From Hydractinia symbiolongicarpus (taxonomy: Eukaryota; Cnidaria; Hydrozoa; Anthoathecata; Hydractiniidae), in the NCBI RefSeq assembly GCF_029227915.1, contig NC_079886.1, positions 13,199,001 through 13,263,000 of the forward strand: DNA of 64,000 bases. The letters run 5' to 3'. The notes beneath the pieces were generated by a model that was not told the DNA's origin, did no database searches, and saw only the letters and a list, made by a program, of their open reading frames with translations. The translations under genes were made by a program, and so were the position numbers. Each line of letters opens with the position of its first letter. Position 1 is the stretch's first letter. This document shows positions 12,126-23,500 of the stretch, piece after piece.

Positions 12126-12584
12126 TTACAATAGCTTTGGTAGTTGTTTTTTCAAAATATCAATAGACTCTCTTTCAGAGAGGAAGGATAATTTGCATGG
12201 GACTTTCATCCCTAATCCATCACCAGCATTCAATGACTTTCCAGTAATTGTTATTTTGCAAACATTGAAGCTGTCATTCTTCAGAAAGTAAAATATGACT
12301 TTTGCAAAGCGTCCTGACTTTCCTAGTGGTAGATGTCCAATGATTTCTCCATCATTTTTCTTGACTGCAACTGCATATTTATCCATTTTATTTGTTGGTT
12401 CCATGAAACCATAAAATTCATCTCCAACAGAGGGTGTCCAATTACTTTTATAAACATGATACCCCATGACAAAAGCGTCGATTTCGTACGTAATAAGTTC
12501 AATGATAGGAAGTTCTATACAACAAATAATGTCTGTTAATCTTTTGACTTGTTGGACTTTCATGGCTTCCATGCTTTCTTTCAC
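12126..12584 (-). CDS. HIRAN-like domain protein, antisense inside the Tigger intron
   Basis: An uninterrupted 152-residue ORF lies entirely within the transposase intron on the opposite strand. Residues 41-132 look like a HIRAN-type DNA-end-binding domain: GYHVYKSNWTPSVGDEF (41-57), the signature EPTNKMDKYAVAV (62-74), then GEIIGHLPLGKS (79-90), a FYFLKND helix end and a KVPCKLSF strand. HIRAN domains occur in HLTF and in bacterial and mobile-element proteins, where they bind 3' DNA ends. There is no signal peptide or membrane segment. Residues 1-40 are an amphipathic lead with alternative Met starts at 5, 8 and 40. The neighbouring transposase carries two frameshifts, yet this frame is clean. 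It could be transposon cargo, an accessory transposition factor or a captured host gene. The domain call is by eye; expression is unknown. Confidence 0.7.
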   Translation of the reverse strand: MKESMEAMKVQQVKRLTDIICCIELPIIELITYEIDAFVMGYHVYKSNWTPSVGDEFYGFMEPTNKMDKYAVAVKKNDGEIIGHLPLGKSGRFAKVIFYFLKNDSFNVCKITITGKSLNAGDGLGMKVPCKLSFLSERESIDILKKQLPKLL

Positions 12585-12676
12585 TCGTCAAAACTTCGAA
12601 ACTTGGTAAAAATCGAATCTTTTTATATTCGAATTCTTTCACAAATCAAAACATGGTAACAATCGAATGTTTTCTG

Positions 12677-12724
12677 TTCGAATCATGGCCATGGCATTCT
12701 AAATTTAGAATTCCATGATTCGAA
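12677..12724. repeat. Palindrome upstream of the antisense HIRAN-like ORF
   Basis: Outer arms TTCGAATCATGG (12677-12688) and CCATGATTCGAA (12713-12724) are perfect. An inner ATTCTAAATTTAGAAT palindrome (12696-12711) sits at the centre. It is about 95 bp upstream of the antisense start codon. The surrounding 140 bp repeats TTCGAA/AATCGAAT. It could be a binding or promoter element of the antisense gene or the end of a small foldback insert. Confidence 0.7.
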
Positions 12725-14327
12725 TCAAACAAAATGTAAAGCTCCATCTACACTAGTCACAACTACAGAGATAAACGTTTTTCTCATCCATTCCTTTCAG
12801 GTATGGAGTATCCTTCAAAACCATCGCTGGAGAATCACGGTCCGTCACTGAGGAAATGACAGCGCCATGGTCGGAGACAACATTACCAACCATTCTCTCC
12901 CGCTATCCTCTGGAAGACATTTTTAACGCCGACGAATTTGGGCTTTTCTTTCAATGCCTTCCCAATAAAACTTTGCATATGAAAGGTGATAAGTGTTCTG
13001 GAAGAAAACACAGCAAAGTTAGACTTACTGGTTTAGCTGCTGGTAATGCCTTGGGGGAACGATTGCCAATGTTTGTAATCGGCAAGTCCGCCAACCCTCG
13101 TTGCTTTAAAGGTGTCAAACACTACCCTGTCGATACCGTTCGCAAAAGAAGAGTTGGATGTCTGGAGAGCTGTTCGAAGAGTGGGTACGCGAGCTTGATC
13201 GAAAATTCTCTGTCTCTAAGCGAAAAATTGCTTTGATTATTGACAATTGTACCGCACATCCTCATGTTGAAAACCTGGAATGGGTAGAATTGATCTTTCT
13301 TCCTCCAAATACCACGTCCCGAACCCAACCTATGGACCAAGGAATTATCCGCGCCCTGAAAGCAAAATATCGATCGCTAGCAGTGCGGAAATTGATAAAA
13401 GCCTTGGACGAGGAAAAATCGACTCCGAAGTTCTCGATTCTTGCAGCTATGTACATGCTAAGGAAAACATGGGATGATGTTTCCAACAAAACATTCACCA
13501 ATTGCTTTCGAAAATCAGGAATTTCCCAAAAGGATGCAGAAAGAGCGATCAACGAAGATGACGACCCCTTTAAAAGTTTAACCAGCAAGTAGAAGAAGAC
13601 CCAATTCCAACCCTCGATACTGAACTCTCTTACATAAAACGAAGGTTTCCTGACCACATTGATCCTGACTTATCAACTGAAGATTTCATTGATTTTGACA
13701 TTGAAGTCAGTACATCCCATGGGCGTCTGAAGACTGCTGACATTATTGCTGAGATCACTGGGACTCAAGACGAGGAATTAGAAGAGGTCGACGAAGAAGA
13801 CAAGGAGGAAGAAGATAAGATCACAAGACCGACGGCCGAGCAAGTGCGTACAGCCATCAACGTCCTCGAAGACTTGAGTATTTTTTCACATTTTGGAGAA
13901 GAAATGATAGCTTCCCTGAGGGACTTGAATCGTAATATCGCCAAAGATTTTGATATGAGTTGTAAGCAAACAGTTATCACCGACTTCTTTTCTAAATAAA
14001 CATTAAAAAATTCATTAAAAGTGTATTGTTTTGACTTTCATTAACCTAATAGCCCCCTTAAAGTTAGACTTAAGATTAAATATAATGTTTTTATCCAGCT
14101 GGTTCACGTAAAGGGAGGATATTGCGCTAAAAGTTGAAAACCTCTACAACTCGAATGTCTCCATAACTCGAACGATTTCCTTTTCCCCGTGGCTGTTCGA
14201 GTTATGGAGACTCTACTGTATCTCAAAATGTTAATATTTACGCGAGCAATAGAATGCTCGGGTAACGAGCATTTACGCGAGCACTACGCGGGCGCGAGCA
14301 ATTGCTCGCGACTCATGGCAAGGCCCG

Positions 14328-16354
14328 AATAATGACTCCTAAGTCATAATAAACTAGTTTATAATGATCCCCCAGTTAAGATAAACTAGTTAATAATAAT
14401 AATAAACAGTCATAATAAACTAGTGAATTGTTACCACCTAGAGTCAACATTTCCTAGGAAATAAAACTCCCGACTCCCTTATATTTCTTTCTGGATAGAA
14501 CCAGGCCTATCAATAAGAAAATAACACCAGAGCAATAAATCGCTCTCCGAAGGTTACAATAATTTAAACTGGGCAAGCAATCTGAAAAATAGGACAAGTT
14601 TATAAACACATATTTTATCACAGTCTTTTTTATCCTTTTTACATACTTTGGTTCTTTTTTACTGTAAATAATTAGAAAGGGAACATTGATTTCCATGTGA
14701 GAGGAATTGATATTGCTCAGCTAGAAAAACATTTTTTGGAATTGGGGGAGCAAATGGCTCAGCTAGTTTCTCAATACTCAGAATTGGGCAAGCCTTTGCG
14801 TGAGCAAGAGCAATTGCTCTCCCCTTATTGATATTCCTGTAGAATGGTAGAAATTCGATCCACTTACTACGATCTTTCCCCGAATTTTTTGCCTTAATTA
14901 AAAAATTTGTGAGCAAACTGTTTTGCATTTTTTGACGTAAATTGTGGTTTAAACTGAAAAATAAAAATTAGAAGGTTTTGAGTGATTTTAAAGATCTAGT
15001 CGGAAAGAATTTACTAGTTTTCAAAGTTAATCGGCGGGAAGTGACAAAACTTGCTGTGAAAAACACATGACTACAGAATAGGTATCTCTTTTTTGAAATC
15101 CTAGCAAAGTTACAAATTCATAAAAATAGAAAGAATAAAGACACTGTACCCATAAGGTAAAGATAAGGTGTCTTATTTATTAATCCTAAAAAACGTCGAA
15201 AATAGATAAACGTAACAAAGGTTTTTTAAAATGAGGCTAAGATCAAAATGAAAAAAATCTCTCTAATTTGTGATGCTTTTTTATGAAAGAGTTGTTTAGT
15301 GTGTATTTTTAGTATAAAAGTAATATGAGAAAAATCCTTCAGTTTGAGTACTTTCAATGCCACGAAAAAAGATTTTTTTTCTGATAAATAATGAAAAAAT
15401 GTTATAGAATACAAAAGCATGAAAACTTCAAACCTGCTCATAGAAATAGAAACTAAAATAATGTCAAAGTGGGTTAACTTAAGGAAAAAGTATTTTTTCT
15501 GGTCCCTTTCAAGACTCAAATTTACCAACTACATGCTTACACAATGAATAGATGGATTTCTTAGAAACATTATTCAAAGTCGATTTCAAACTATCGCAAA
15601 TCCGACTCTGCGAACCTCCGTCGTGTAAAAGTTGAATGTGGTGTTAGTATACAGGATCAAAAGGGATGGCAGTGTTCTTTTGAGTATTCTAAACAGATTG
15701 ATAGTTATCTTCTTTGTCAAGTGTTTTGCATATCAATTTCTGCGCGGCATCCATGATAAAATCATTCAACCAAGCACTTTTCCAGTTAAGGATTTCCCTA
15801 TCTTCAATTTTGAGAAAATATTGATCATTTTACACATTCCTTAGCTCTCCTATTCGATATCTAACGACTCAATTGGTTGATTATCTTTGATTAGGATAGG
15901 GATAATTATTTTTTTCCAGTAGGTCTTCCGAGCCTGAAACATGGAATTATTTTTTGGCCCTAGTAAAAGCAAAGATGAATTCCATTTCTGACTGCTTTGC
16001 ACTATGTATTGCTTCTTACTATTACTAAATATGATTGAACGATGTAAGGGATATGTAAAGTTGTACAAGGATTATCTATTATGTTAAGTGGGAAGGAGGA
16101 ATTTACAGGTAAAGTTTTAAATACTTAATCTTCTCTTTTATCTAGATACCAGACAAAAAAAAGGAAAGAAATAGTTTATCAAAATCTATAGCAGTTGAAA
16201 CTTTAAAAACTGTGAGTAAGAAATTCTTTATTTTTAAATTATATATCGTTAGCGTAGCATTTCAAAACTGTTGTTTTACGAATAAGAGGATTTTATTGAA
16301 TTCAAAATAGTGGTATTAATTATAAAAATAGTGGTATATATTAATTAAGTGTAA
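14328..16354. other. No recognisable gene (about 2 kb)
   Basis: Three ATAAACTAGT repeats lie at 14345-14435. A block at 14750-14830 resembles an end of the GAGCAATTGCTC palindromic family. The rest is AT-rich. Minus-strand open frames at 14454-14928 and 15226-15528 are of biased composition and match nothing I know. The 5' end of the first Helitron should lie here or just downstream, but no TCTATATAATAATACGC start is present. Confidence 0.45.
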
Positions 16355-16399
16355 AAAGTCAGAACTATCAACCTTAAGTAGGTTGATAGTTCTGACTTT
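16355..16399. repeat. Perfect 20-bp stem hairpin
   Basis: Arms 16355-16374 and 16380-16399 are perfect inverse complements around the loop TAAGT. The CCTTAAGTA word of the loop recurs just downstream (16401-16425). It could be a small MITE, or a transcription-stopping or regulatory hairpin just before the first Helitron coding region at 16492. Confidence 0.9.
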
Positions 16400-16491
16400 A
16401 CCTTAAGTAGTACCTTAAGTATATATATCTTATTTTTTCTAATTTTAGGAACTGTGGTACCTAATTTGTTTTATTTAGTTTTAATTAGGAT

Positions 16492-19285
16492 ATGTCTAAT
16501 GAGTGTGGAATTAATGACAGCAGTAATACTGTTCGTGGCTTTAGACTGTTTAGTAATTTGGGTAGGTTTGTGTTGCAACAACGTGACAATAATCAAGGTT
16601 TAGTAGGTGCTATTTTGAGGCAACGATCACATATTTCCCAAAATTTTTAATTTCCACAGGAAATACAGAGAAATGTAGTGCCACGTTTATCTCGTAATGA
16701 GAATGTTGCCTTAGCTAGACGTAGGCAACACGCTCAATGTGTCGCATCTTTACGTCGATTGTAATCGACTGATCAGGCCAATACTAGGCAGCATAATGAT
16801 AGTGTTAGACAGGCTGCTAGACGTAATGCAGAATCAGCTCAGCAAACTTGCAACAGACAATTTATGGAGGCTCAAAGGCACATTGTTTCTAGGCAATTAG
16901 AATCTAATGCGCAGGCTATAAATAGAAGGCAAGTTGATGTCCAAAGACATGCTGCTGTTCGTGCTCGCCGAAATGCGCCGTATTATAATATTGCGCGTCA
17001 AAATATATTGCCTAATTTATATTTTTTAGGTGCTATGAACAAAAAGTGTGAGTATTGTCAAGCTTTAAAGTTTCAAAATGAGAATTGTTTTAAATGTTGT
17101 CACACTGGTAAAGTTGCATTAGATAATTTGTCTCCTTACCCTCAGCAGCTTAGGGAATTATTCACAAATACAGATACTGTTCAGGCAAAGTACCTTCAGG
17201 CAAATACACGTAAGTATAATAGTGCCGTTGCATTTGCTTCTTTTGGAGCAAACCTTTGCTCCCCACATGGCCGTGGAACACCATGCTTTCGTATCTGTGG
17301 TGAAATATGGCATCGTGTTGGGGGTCTTCACCCTCCTGAAGGACAACCTCCTGTTTTTAACCAACTTTATATTTATGAAGCAGGTAGATCACTCAACGAA
17401 ATAATGGCACGCCCAGAAAATAATGGCTGTAGAGAAGATGTACGTATGTACTCGCAACACCACTACAAATGTTGCAGTATTATACTTACCGTTTAGCTGT
17501 TCGGGAGTATTTCAGCCCGATTCATTATGGTAAGAAATTGTTTCAGCAGTATTGTGTTGATTCTTATGTTAAAAGTTGAAGGTAATAATTTAAATTACAT
17601 TCGAGCAAATCAAACCAACCTTCGTGTTGGTAGTTATGAAGGTTTAGCTGACCATTTGAATGCACGAGCTGAAGTGCGAGGCCTTCAACCAGGTCCTATT
17701 GTTGTTTTTCCTTCAAGTTTTCAAGGAAGTCCACGTGCCATGACTTAAAACTATCAAGATGCTATGGCCGTCATTGGTAAGTTTGGAAAACCTGATTTTT
17801 TTCTGACTTTTCCGTGCAATCTAAAATGGCGTGAAATTAGAGAAAATTTGCTTGCAGGCCAACGTGCACATGATCGGCCTGATTTAGTTTCGAGTTTTTA
17901 AATTGAAACTAAATGAACTCCTTAAAGATGTTACTGAAATGGGAGTTCTAGGTAAGACTATAGCACATGTGTATGTTATAGAATTTTAAAAGAGGGGTTT
18001 GCCTCATTGTCATTTGTTAATTCATTTAGATCCCAATGACAAACTTAGGGATGCAGATGACATAGACGGTGTTATTTCAGCAGAAATTTCTAATCAACAG
18101 GAACACCCTAAGCTGTTTGAAATTGTACGATCGTGTATGATTCATGGACCATGTGGACATCTGAATCCTAATTCCAGATGTATGGAAGATGGCGTGTGCA
18201 CTAAAAGTTTTCCAAAGAACTTTTTAGCATCTACCCTAGCTGAAGTCAACGGATACCCGTCATATAGACGTCGTAATAATGGTATGCATATCAATGTCAA
18301 TAATGTTGACATAGATAATCGCTGGATTGTTCCATATAATCCATGGCTTTCCAAGAAATACAATGCACATATAAACTTGGAGGCGTGTTAAATACCTCTA
18401 TAAGTATATTTATAAAGGTCATGATTGTGCCAACATTGAGATTAATGAACGTATTGATCATGATGAGGTGCATTCATTTTTAGATGCGCGGTATGTCAGT
18501 GCACCGGAAGCAGTATGGCGTCTTTTTGAATTTAACATGCACCAACAATCTCATGTTGTCCATAGATTGCCCATGCATTTGCCAAATAACCATATTGTTA
18601 AAATTAACAGCTTGGTTTGTGTTAAATGCAGAGAATCGCGATGCTCGCCAATATATGTATCCAGATATTCCTCTTCATTTTGTTTTCAACAAGAACAAAG
18701 TTTGGAAGCCAAGACAACGCAGTCATGGTAAAATTGTATCCAGAATGTATAGTGTAAGTCCTCGCGCAGGTGAGCGTTTTTATTTGCGTATGTTGCTACT
18801 GCATACACCTGGTGCAACTTCTTTTGAAGATTTACGAACTGTCAATGGCAATGTTGCTGAAACATTTCGTGACGCCTGTTTATTGCGTGGACACCTGCAA
18901 GATGATACGGAATGGAACAATACTTTACAGGAAGCTGTTAACTTTCAGCTGCCTCGACAATTGAGGCAACTGTTTGCGGTGATACTTACTCACTGTGAAC
19001 CTTCTGATCCTTTTACTTTGTGGACAAGGTACAAGGATGCAATGTATGAAGATTATGTACGCCAAATGAATGAGGAGCAGGCTGAGTAAAAGCTGCTTCA
19101 AGATATTAATTTTGTACTTGGCAATTTGGTAAATCTCTTACTGATTATACTCTTCCTCACTGAGATGAATTGCCCCCAACCGAAAACGTTGATGTAGCTA
19201 TGGAGGCTGAAAGAGCTTCTCAACTAAGGGCTCAACTTACTGACGAACAGACTGCGCTGGCTAATGCAGTCATAGAAGCTGTTGT
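16492..19285 (+). pseudogene. Helitron Rep/helicase polyprotein, many disruptions
   Basis: The pieces follow the order of a Helitron Rep-helicase. A low-complexity Arg/Gln-rich N-terminus (about 16492-17020) precedes a Cys-rich segment CEYCQALKF...CFKCCHTGK (about 17045-17110). Next come FASFGANL, CFRICGEIWHR and GGLHPPEG. A deletion near 17440 removes the linker present in Helitron 2. LTFPCNLKW follows, then the HUH motif in GLPHCHLLIHL (about 17998-18030), then HGPCGHLNP, SYRRRNNG and IDNRWIVPYNP. The tyrosine helix KYLYKYIYKGHD (about 18390-18425) is in another frame. RMYSVSP, GERFYLRMLLL and QLTDEQTALANAV mark the start of the helicase. At least four frameshifts or stops are visible (16650, 17495, 17745, 18390, 19087). 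HUH endonuclease and tyrosines nick and join DNA in rolling-circle transposition; this copy cannot. Confidence 0.88.
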
Positions 19286-19835
19286 TTTTATATTTCACTT
19301 TTATGTGTTTCAACTACTAATTATAATTTGTTATATTTTGAGTATAACTTTGGAAGGGCAGCCGTATGCAATAGATTGAATAGCTGATTTTGTATGAATT
19401 AATGAAAAATGTTGGTTTTTTTAACGTTTGGTTTCCCTTTTTCCCTGGTGCACTTCTGGAATGATAAACCAAGTATATAGTTTTAGCGTATTCCGCTTTT
19501 TACGTAACGGTTGTTATACGCCTTTGATTTTTTTAGACATTTTCCATTTTTATTTCATAATTTTTTTTATTATTTTTTTTGTTGCGCATACTTATACTTT
19601 TAGATTTTTTGTTTCAGCGTTTATAAACATAGAATAATGCAGATTGTGAGCAACCTCGATCCCAAGGCTTTTTTTTCTTTATGCCATCCCGTTATAAAAG
19701 AGACTAAGAGCCCGGGGTCGAGGTTGAAATGTGAGTTTTGAAAATTCAAATTACTGTGTTGTATGTTTTTGTATGGTATCCCTTACATCGGTTTAATGGG
19801 AGATTCAGTGGATTCTTCCACGGGAATTCAGCTAG
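16492..19835 (+). mobile_element. Helitron 1 (autonomous type, truncated)
   Basis: A rolling-circle transposon whose coding part starts at 16492 and breaks off near 19285, before the helicase Walker A box. It then jumps to a family 3' tail (19285-19835) shared with 28186-28661. The tail contains a long-range stem (AACCTCGATCCCA ... TGGGGTCGAGGTT type, 19651-19730), a terminal hairpin GTGGATTCTTCCAC (19808-19821) and ends CTAG at 19832-19835. The 5' TC end was not found. The coding sequence is roughly half identical to Helitron 2, so they are distinct subfamilies that share ends. Confidence 0.85.
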
Positions 19836-20520
19836 TCTATATAATAATACGCTTGTGTGAGTAACCATGTGAGTCCACGACACGGAAAGTACGGGTCACT
19901 TTCTTACGATGTGGCGTTACGCTAAAATTTACCAAGTTAAAAAAACGCAAATCAGGAGTTACCATCTTTAAAATTTAATTTTTTTTGTAATTGAAAAATG
20001 AAACTCTCTTTTTTATTTTAACACTAAATTTGTAATTTGATTTATAATCATCTTTTTTTAAATTTTGGCTATGTAATTTAGCGCATATCACCGCCCGTTA
20101 TTGTTAATTAACCCCCGGAAAGCAGCGCATCTTAGCTTTTACCGCCTCAATCTAAAGATATTGCTGAAAAAAACAGAGCCATCTATTGGTCAATACGGCA
20201 TAAACAGAGAACCTTATTGGTTTATTTTTTAAAGGACCGTTACACTTTGTTCCCAGGCAACGCAGAGAAAAAGAAACAGATCAACAAAAAGATTGATGAA
20301 GCGCCAGGGGGCGAAGACCTGTTTTCTTTTTTCTTTTTTGATGTAAATATTACATATAGATCTAATTCTACGTATATATTTTAGTTTGTTTTAGTGACCG
20401 TTATCGTTTTTTGTTTAATTTGGCTTTATTTATTTTGTTTCAACACCGTTTTCTATTTCTTTAATTACGTATATCTAGCTAACCTCTTTAGTTTAATTTT
20501 TTTCTTCGTTATTTATTAAA

Positions 20521-23500
20521 ATGTCATTTGGATTTACAGCTGTTTTTAATGAGCTGGGCAGGTTTATCATGCAGCGACCAGCAAATACACCTAATTACAA
20601 TAATAGTAACGTTCCCATACGTTCCCGTGCATATTTAGCCAAATGATGCTGTTGATCAAAATGATGAGCGCCCCCCCCCCCCCTGCATCTGTTATTGCGA
20701 GAAGAACAAATGATGCTAACATTGGGGATGCTCTGAGAAGAGCTAGGCACGCTGTTGCGGTCCGTGCTTTAGAGGACAACAACGTTGCTGATGCAAGGCG
20801 ACAACAACATGCTATTAATATGCGTGAAGTGCGAGTCAGGGCAAACAATAGAGAACAGGCAAATAATGCACGTCAAGTTAACGTCAGACCTGACCGTCAG
20901 ATGAAGCAGCTACTCTAGGTGCGATGGATAAATTGTGTCTGCACTGCCAAGCACTCAAGTTTGTGGGGGAAAAACATTTTAAATGTTGCCAGTCTGGGAA
21001 AGTTCAGTTAGAACCTCTTTCTCCTTACCCTGTAGAGTTTCATTATTTATTAACTGGCATAACTGCTGCTGCAAAGCATTTTCAAAGAGGCATTAGAATT
21101 TATAATAATGCCTTTTCATTTGCTTCTTTTGGTGCAGATTTAAGACCACCTACTGGTAATGGTCCACCATGTTTTAGAATTTGTGGACAACTCCATCATA
21201 GGTCTGGATGCCTTCATCCTCCTGCCAATTTACTCCCTTGCTATAGTCAGCTATATATGATTGAGGCAGGTGAAGCATTTAATGCGAGTATGGCTAATCC
21301 GGCAAATGCTCAGTGTCGCGAAGATCTAATGCACATTCTTCATCAAGTTATAAATAGGGAATCACCATTTGTTGCAGCATACAAAAATATGGCACAAATA
21401 GAACAAGAGGAAAATCTAAGGGCCATGCAAGAAAATAGGTTGCCATCTGTTGTTAAAATGGTGATGAAGGCTGGACCAGATAAGCGAGGCTATAACGCGC
21501 ACTCTCATGAAGAAGTTGCTGCTATTTTTCTTGGGGAAGATGGTGCTCCTCCAGTTCATAGGGACATAGTGATTTATCCTAAAGACCAACCCTTAACTAA
21601 CATATCTACTATGTCTCCCAACCTTGATCCCATGGTTTATCCCATATTTTCCCACGAGGAGATGCAGGATGGCATCAATACATTCGTCATGTTGAGGGGC
21701 GTCGAACTGCCACACGACAACGTGTTAAGAAATTACAGTTCTATGTGTATCGCATTGCAATAAGAGATTTTTTTTAACTCTTTACACTATGGTCGTAAAC
21801 TCTTTCAACAGTATATAGTGGACTGTTACTGTAGGGTGGAAGGAGAGAACGACTTAATTATATTCGTCTTAACCAAGCAAAATTAAGGGCAGACTCTTAT
21901 GTTGGTCTTATGGACCACTTACATGCCGAAGCTGAAAATCGTAACCCTCAGCTTGGCAGAATGATTATACAACCTTCAACTTTTCCTGGTTCACCAAGAA
22001 ATGTGAATCAAAATTACCTAGATGCTATGGCCATTGTTTCTAAATATGGAAAACCTCTTTTTAACTTTCACATGTAACCCCAAATGGCCTGAAATATCTG
22101 AAAATGTATTGACTGGTCTTAATGCATGTGATCGCCCTGACCTGTTCTCAAGGGTTTTTAAACTTAAGTTGAATAAGTTGGTTGAAGATATTCATAAAAA
22201 TCATGTTTTAGGACGAACAGTGGCATATGTTCATGTCATAGAATTTAAAAAGCGTGGACTTCCTCACTGTCATATGCTTATTAATTATATAATGAGCATA
22301 AATTACGCACAGCTGAAGATATTGACCTTTCTATCTGTGCTGAAATACCAGATCCAGTGAGTAATCCAAATCTTTATGACATTGTGAAATCTACAATGGT
22401 TCATGGTCCCTGTGGTTATCTTAACCCTAACTCACCTTGCATGGAAGAGGGTAGTTGTTCTAAGAACTTCCCAAAAGACTTCTCCAATGTCATATCCACT
22501 GTATCGCAGAAGGAATAATGGCAGAACTTTTCAAATTCGTAACATAGAACTTGATAATAGGTGGATTGTTCCATACAATCCCTACTTGACAGAAAAATAT
22601 CAGGCACATATTAATGTTGAGGCATGTGTTTCTATAAAATCTGTTAAGTATCTTTATAAGTATGTTTATAAAGGGCATGACTGTGCTAACATAGAAATAC
22701 AAGAGGGACTTGACCATGATAAAGTTAAAACATTTTTAGATGCAAGGTATGTTTCGGCTCCTAAAGCTGCCTGGCGTCTATTTTCCTTTGAGCTCCATAA
22801 ACAGTCACACACTATTTTTTGCTTATCGATGCATCTTCCTGAGCAACAGCGTGTACATTTTTGGTAATAAAGCCGCGGCACTTGAGAGGGCAAGGGAACA
22901 GGATACTCACCTAACTGCTTGGTTTAAAATAAATCAAGATAATGTTGCTGCTCGGGAGCATCTATATGCCAATATTCCACATTATTTTGTGTATCATAAT
23001 AATGCCTGGTCTTCAAGGCAACAAGGTGGTGCAAAAATTGTCACTAGATTATATTCTGCCCAACCCAGTGAGGGTGAGCAGTTCTACTTGAGGATTTTAC
23101 TTCTTTATGTCCCAGGTGCCACCTCCTTTGAGTCATTAAGAACATTTAACGGACTATTATTTCCAACCTTTCGTGAGGCATGCTTAGCTAGGGGACTTCT
23201 TGAAGATGAAAATGAATGGAATAGCACTCTTTTAGAAGTTGCTGCTATAGGTACACCTTGGCAGCTTCGACAGACATTTTCATTTATTTTAAGTCATTGT
23301 GAGGTGAACGATTCTTCAACATTATGGCTTACCCATAAAAATAATATGATGAAATATTATCTTCACACAATGCAGGATTATCAAGCTGAACAAGCTGCCT
23401 TAGGGTTTGTAAGTGGTATCATTGGTCAGTCAGGGAAGACACTTGCAGACTTTGGCCTTCCTGAAACAGAAGAGGTACCAGCAGAACCTCCACCTGATTT

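Larger units (their letters stand above)
11683..13999 (+). pseudogene. Tigger/pogo transposase, two exons, two frameshifts
   Basis: Exon 1 (11683-12068) encodes an N-terminal psq-like HTH (KYKALKALEKGTAPKDVAKE ... STLSTWKK) and a CENP-B-type HTH (KWLLMMRSENIPISGPMLKE ... QGWMAKWKTR). A GT..AG intron (12069-12800) splits an Arg codon. Exon 2 begins YGVSFKTIAGES and carries the DDD catalytic domain: NADEFGL (about 12925), IIDNCTAHP (about 13238) and LPPNTTSRTQPMDQG (about 13305-13345). A one-base loss near 13125 (between KHYP and CRYRSQKKSW) and another shift near 13580 break the frame. An acidic C-terminal tail (DEEDKEEEDK) leads to the last residues QTVITDFFSK, with a stop at 13997-13999. The ORF could start upstream at 11533, but the Met at 11683 begins the conserved region. 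QTVITDFF fits a PCNA-interacting (PIP) box, a feature reported for pogo-type transposases. Confidence 0.9.
11373..14218 (+). mobile_element. Tigger-type (pogo, Tc1/mariner superfamily) DNA transposon
   Basis: The 2,846-bp element is delimited by inverted ends starting CAGTAGAGTCTCCATAACTC and flanked by TA on both sides (11371-11372, 14219-14220), the pogo/Tc1 duplication. Internal ACTCGAA-rich direct repeats follow both ends (11395-11490 and 14140-14205). It carries a transposase gene in two exons (11683-13999) and, inside its 732-bp intron, an intact antisense ORF (12584-12126). The TIR pair and TA duplication are clean, so the insertion is intact at its borders even though the transposase is frameshifted. 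Confidence 0.93.
10216..14327. mobile_element. Decayed TIR element that hosts the Tigger transposon
   Basis: The words CAGGCCTTGCCAT (10216-10228) and its inverse ATGGCAAGGCCCG (14315-14327) face each other. Each is followed inwards by GAGCAATTGCTCGC-type palindromes (10240-10265 and 14293-14310). Removing the 2,846-bp Tigger element leaves about 1.26 kb, a plausible small DNA transposon. No transposase is visible in the remainder. No 8-bp duplication can be confirmed, so a hAT origin is only a guess. Another piece with the same GAGCAATTGCTC palindrome lies near 14786-14825. Confidence 0.45.

Noticed and set aside
13262-13657. 131-codon minus frame
   Set aside because: It is antisense to the transposase catalytic domain and has no independent support.
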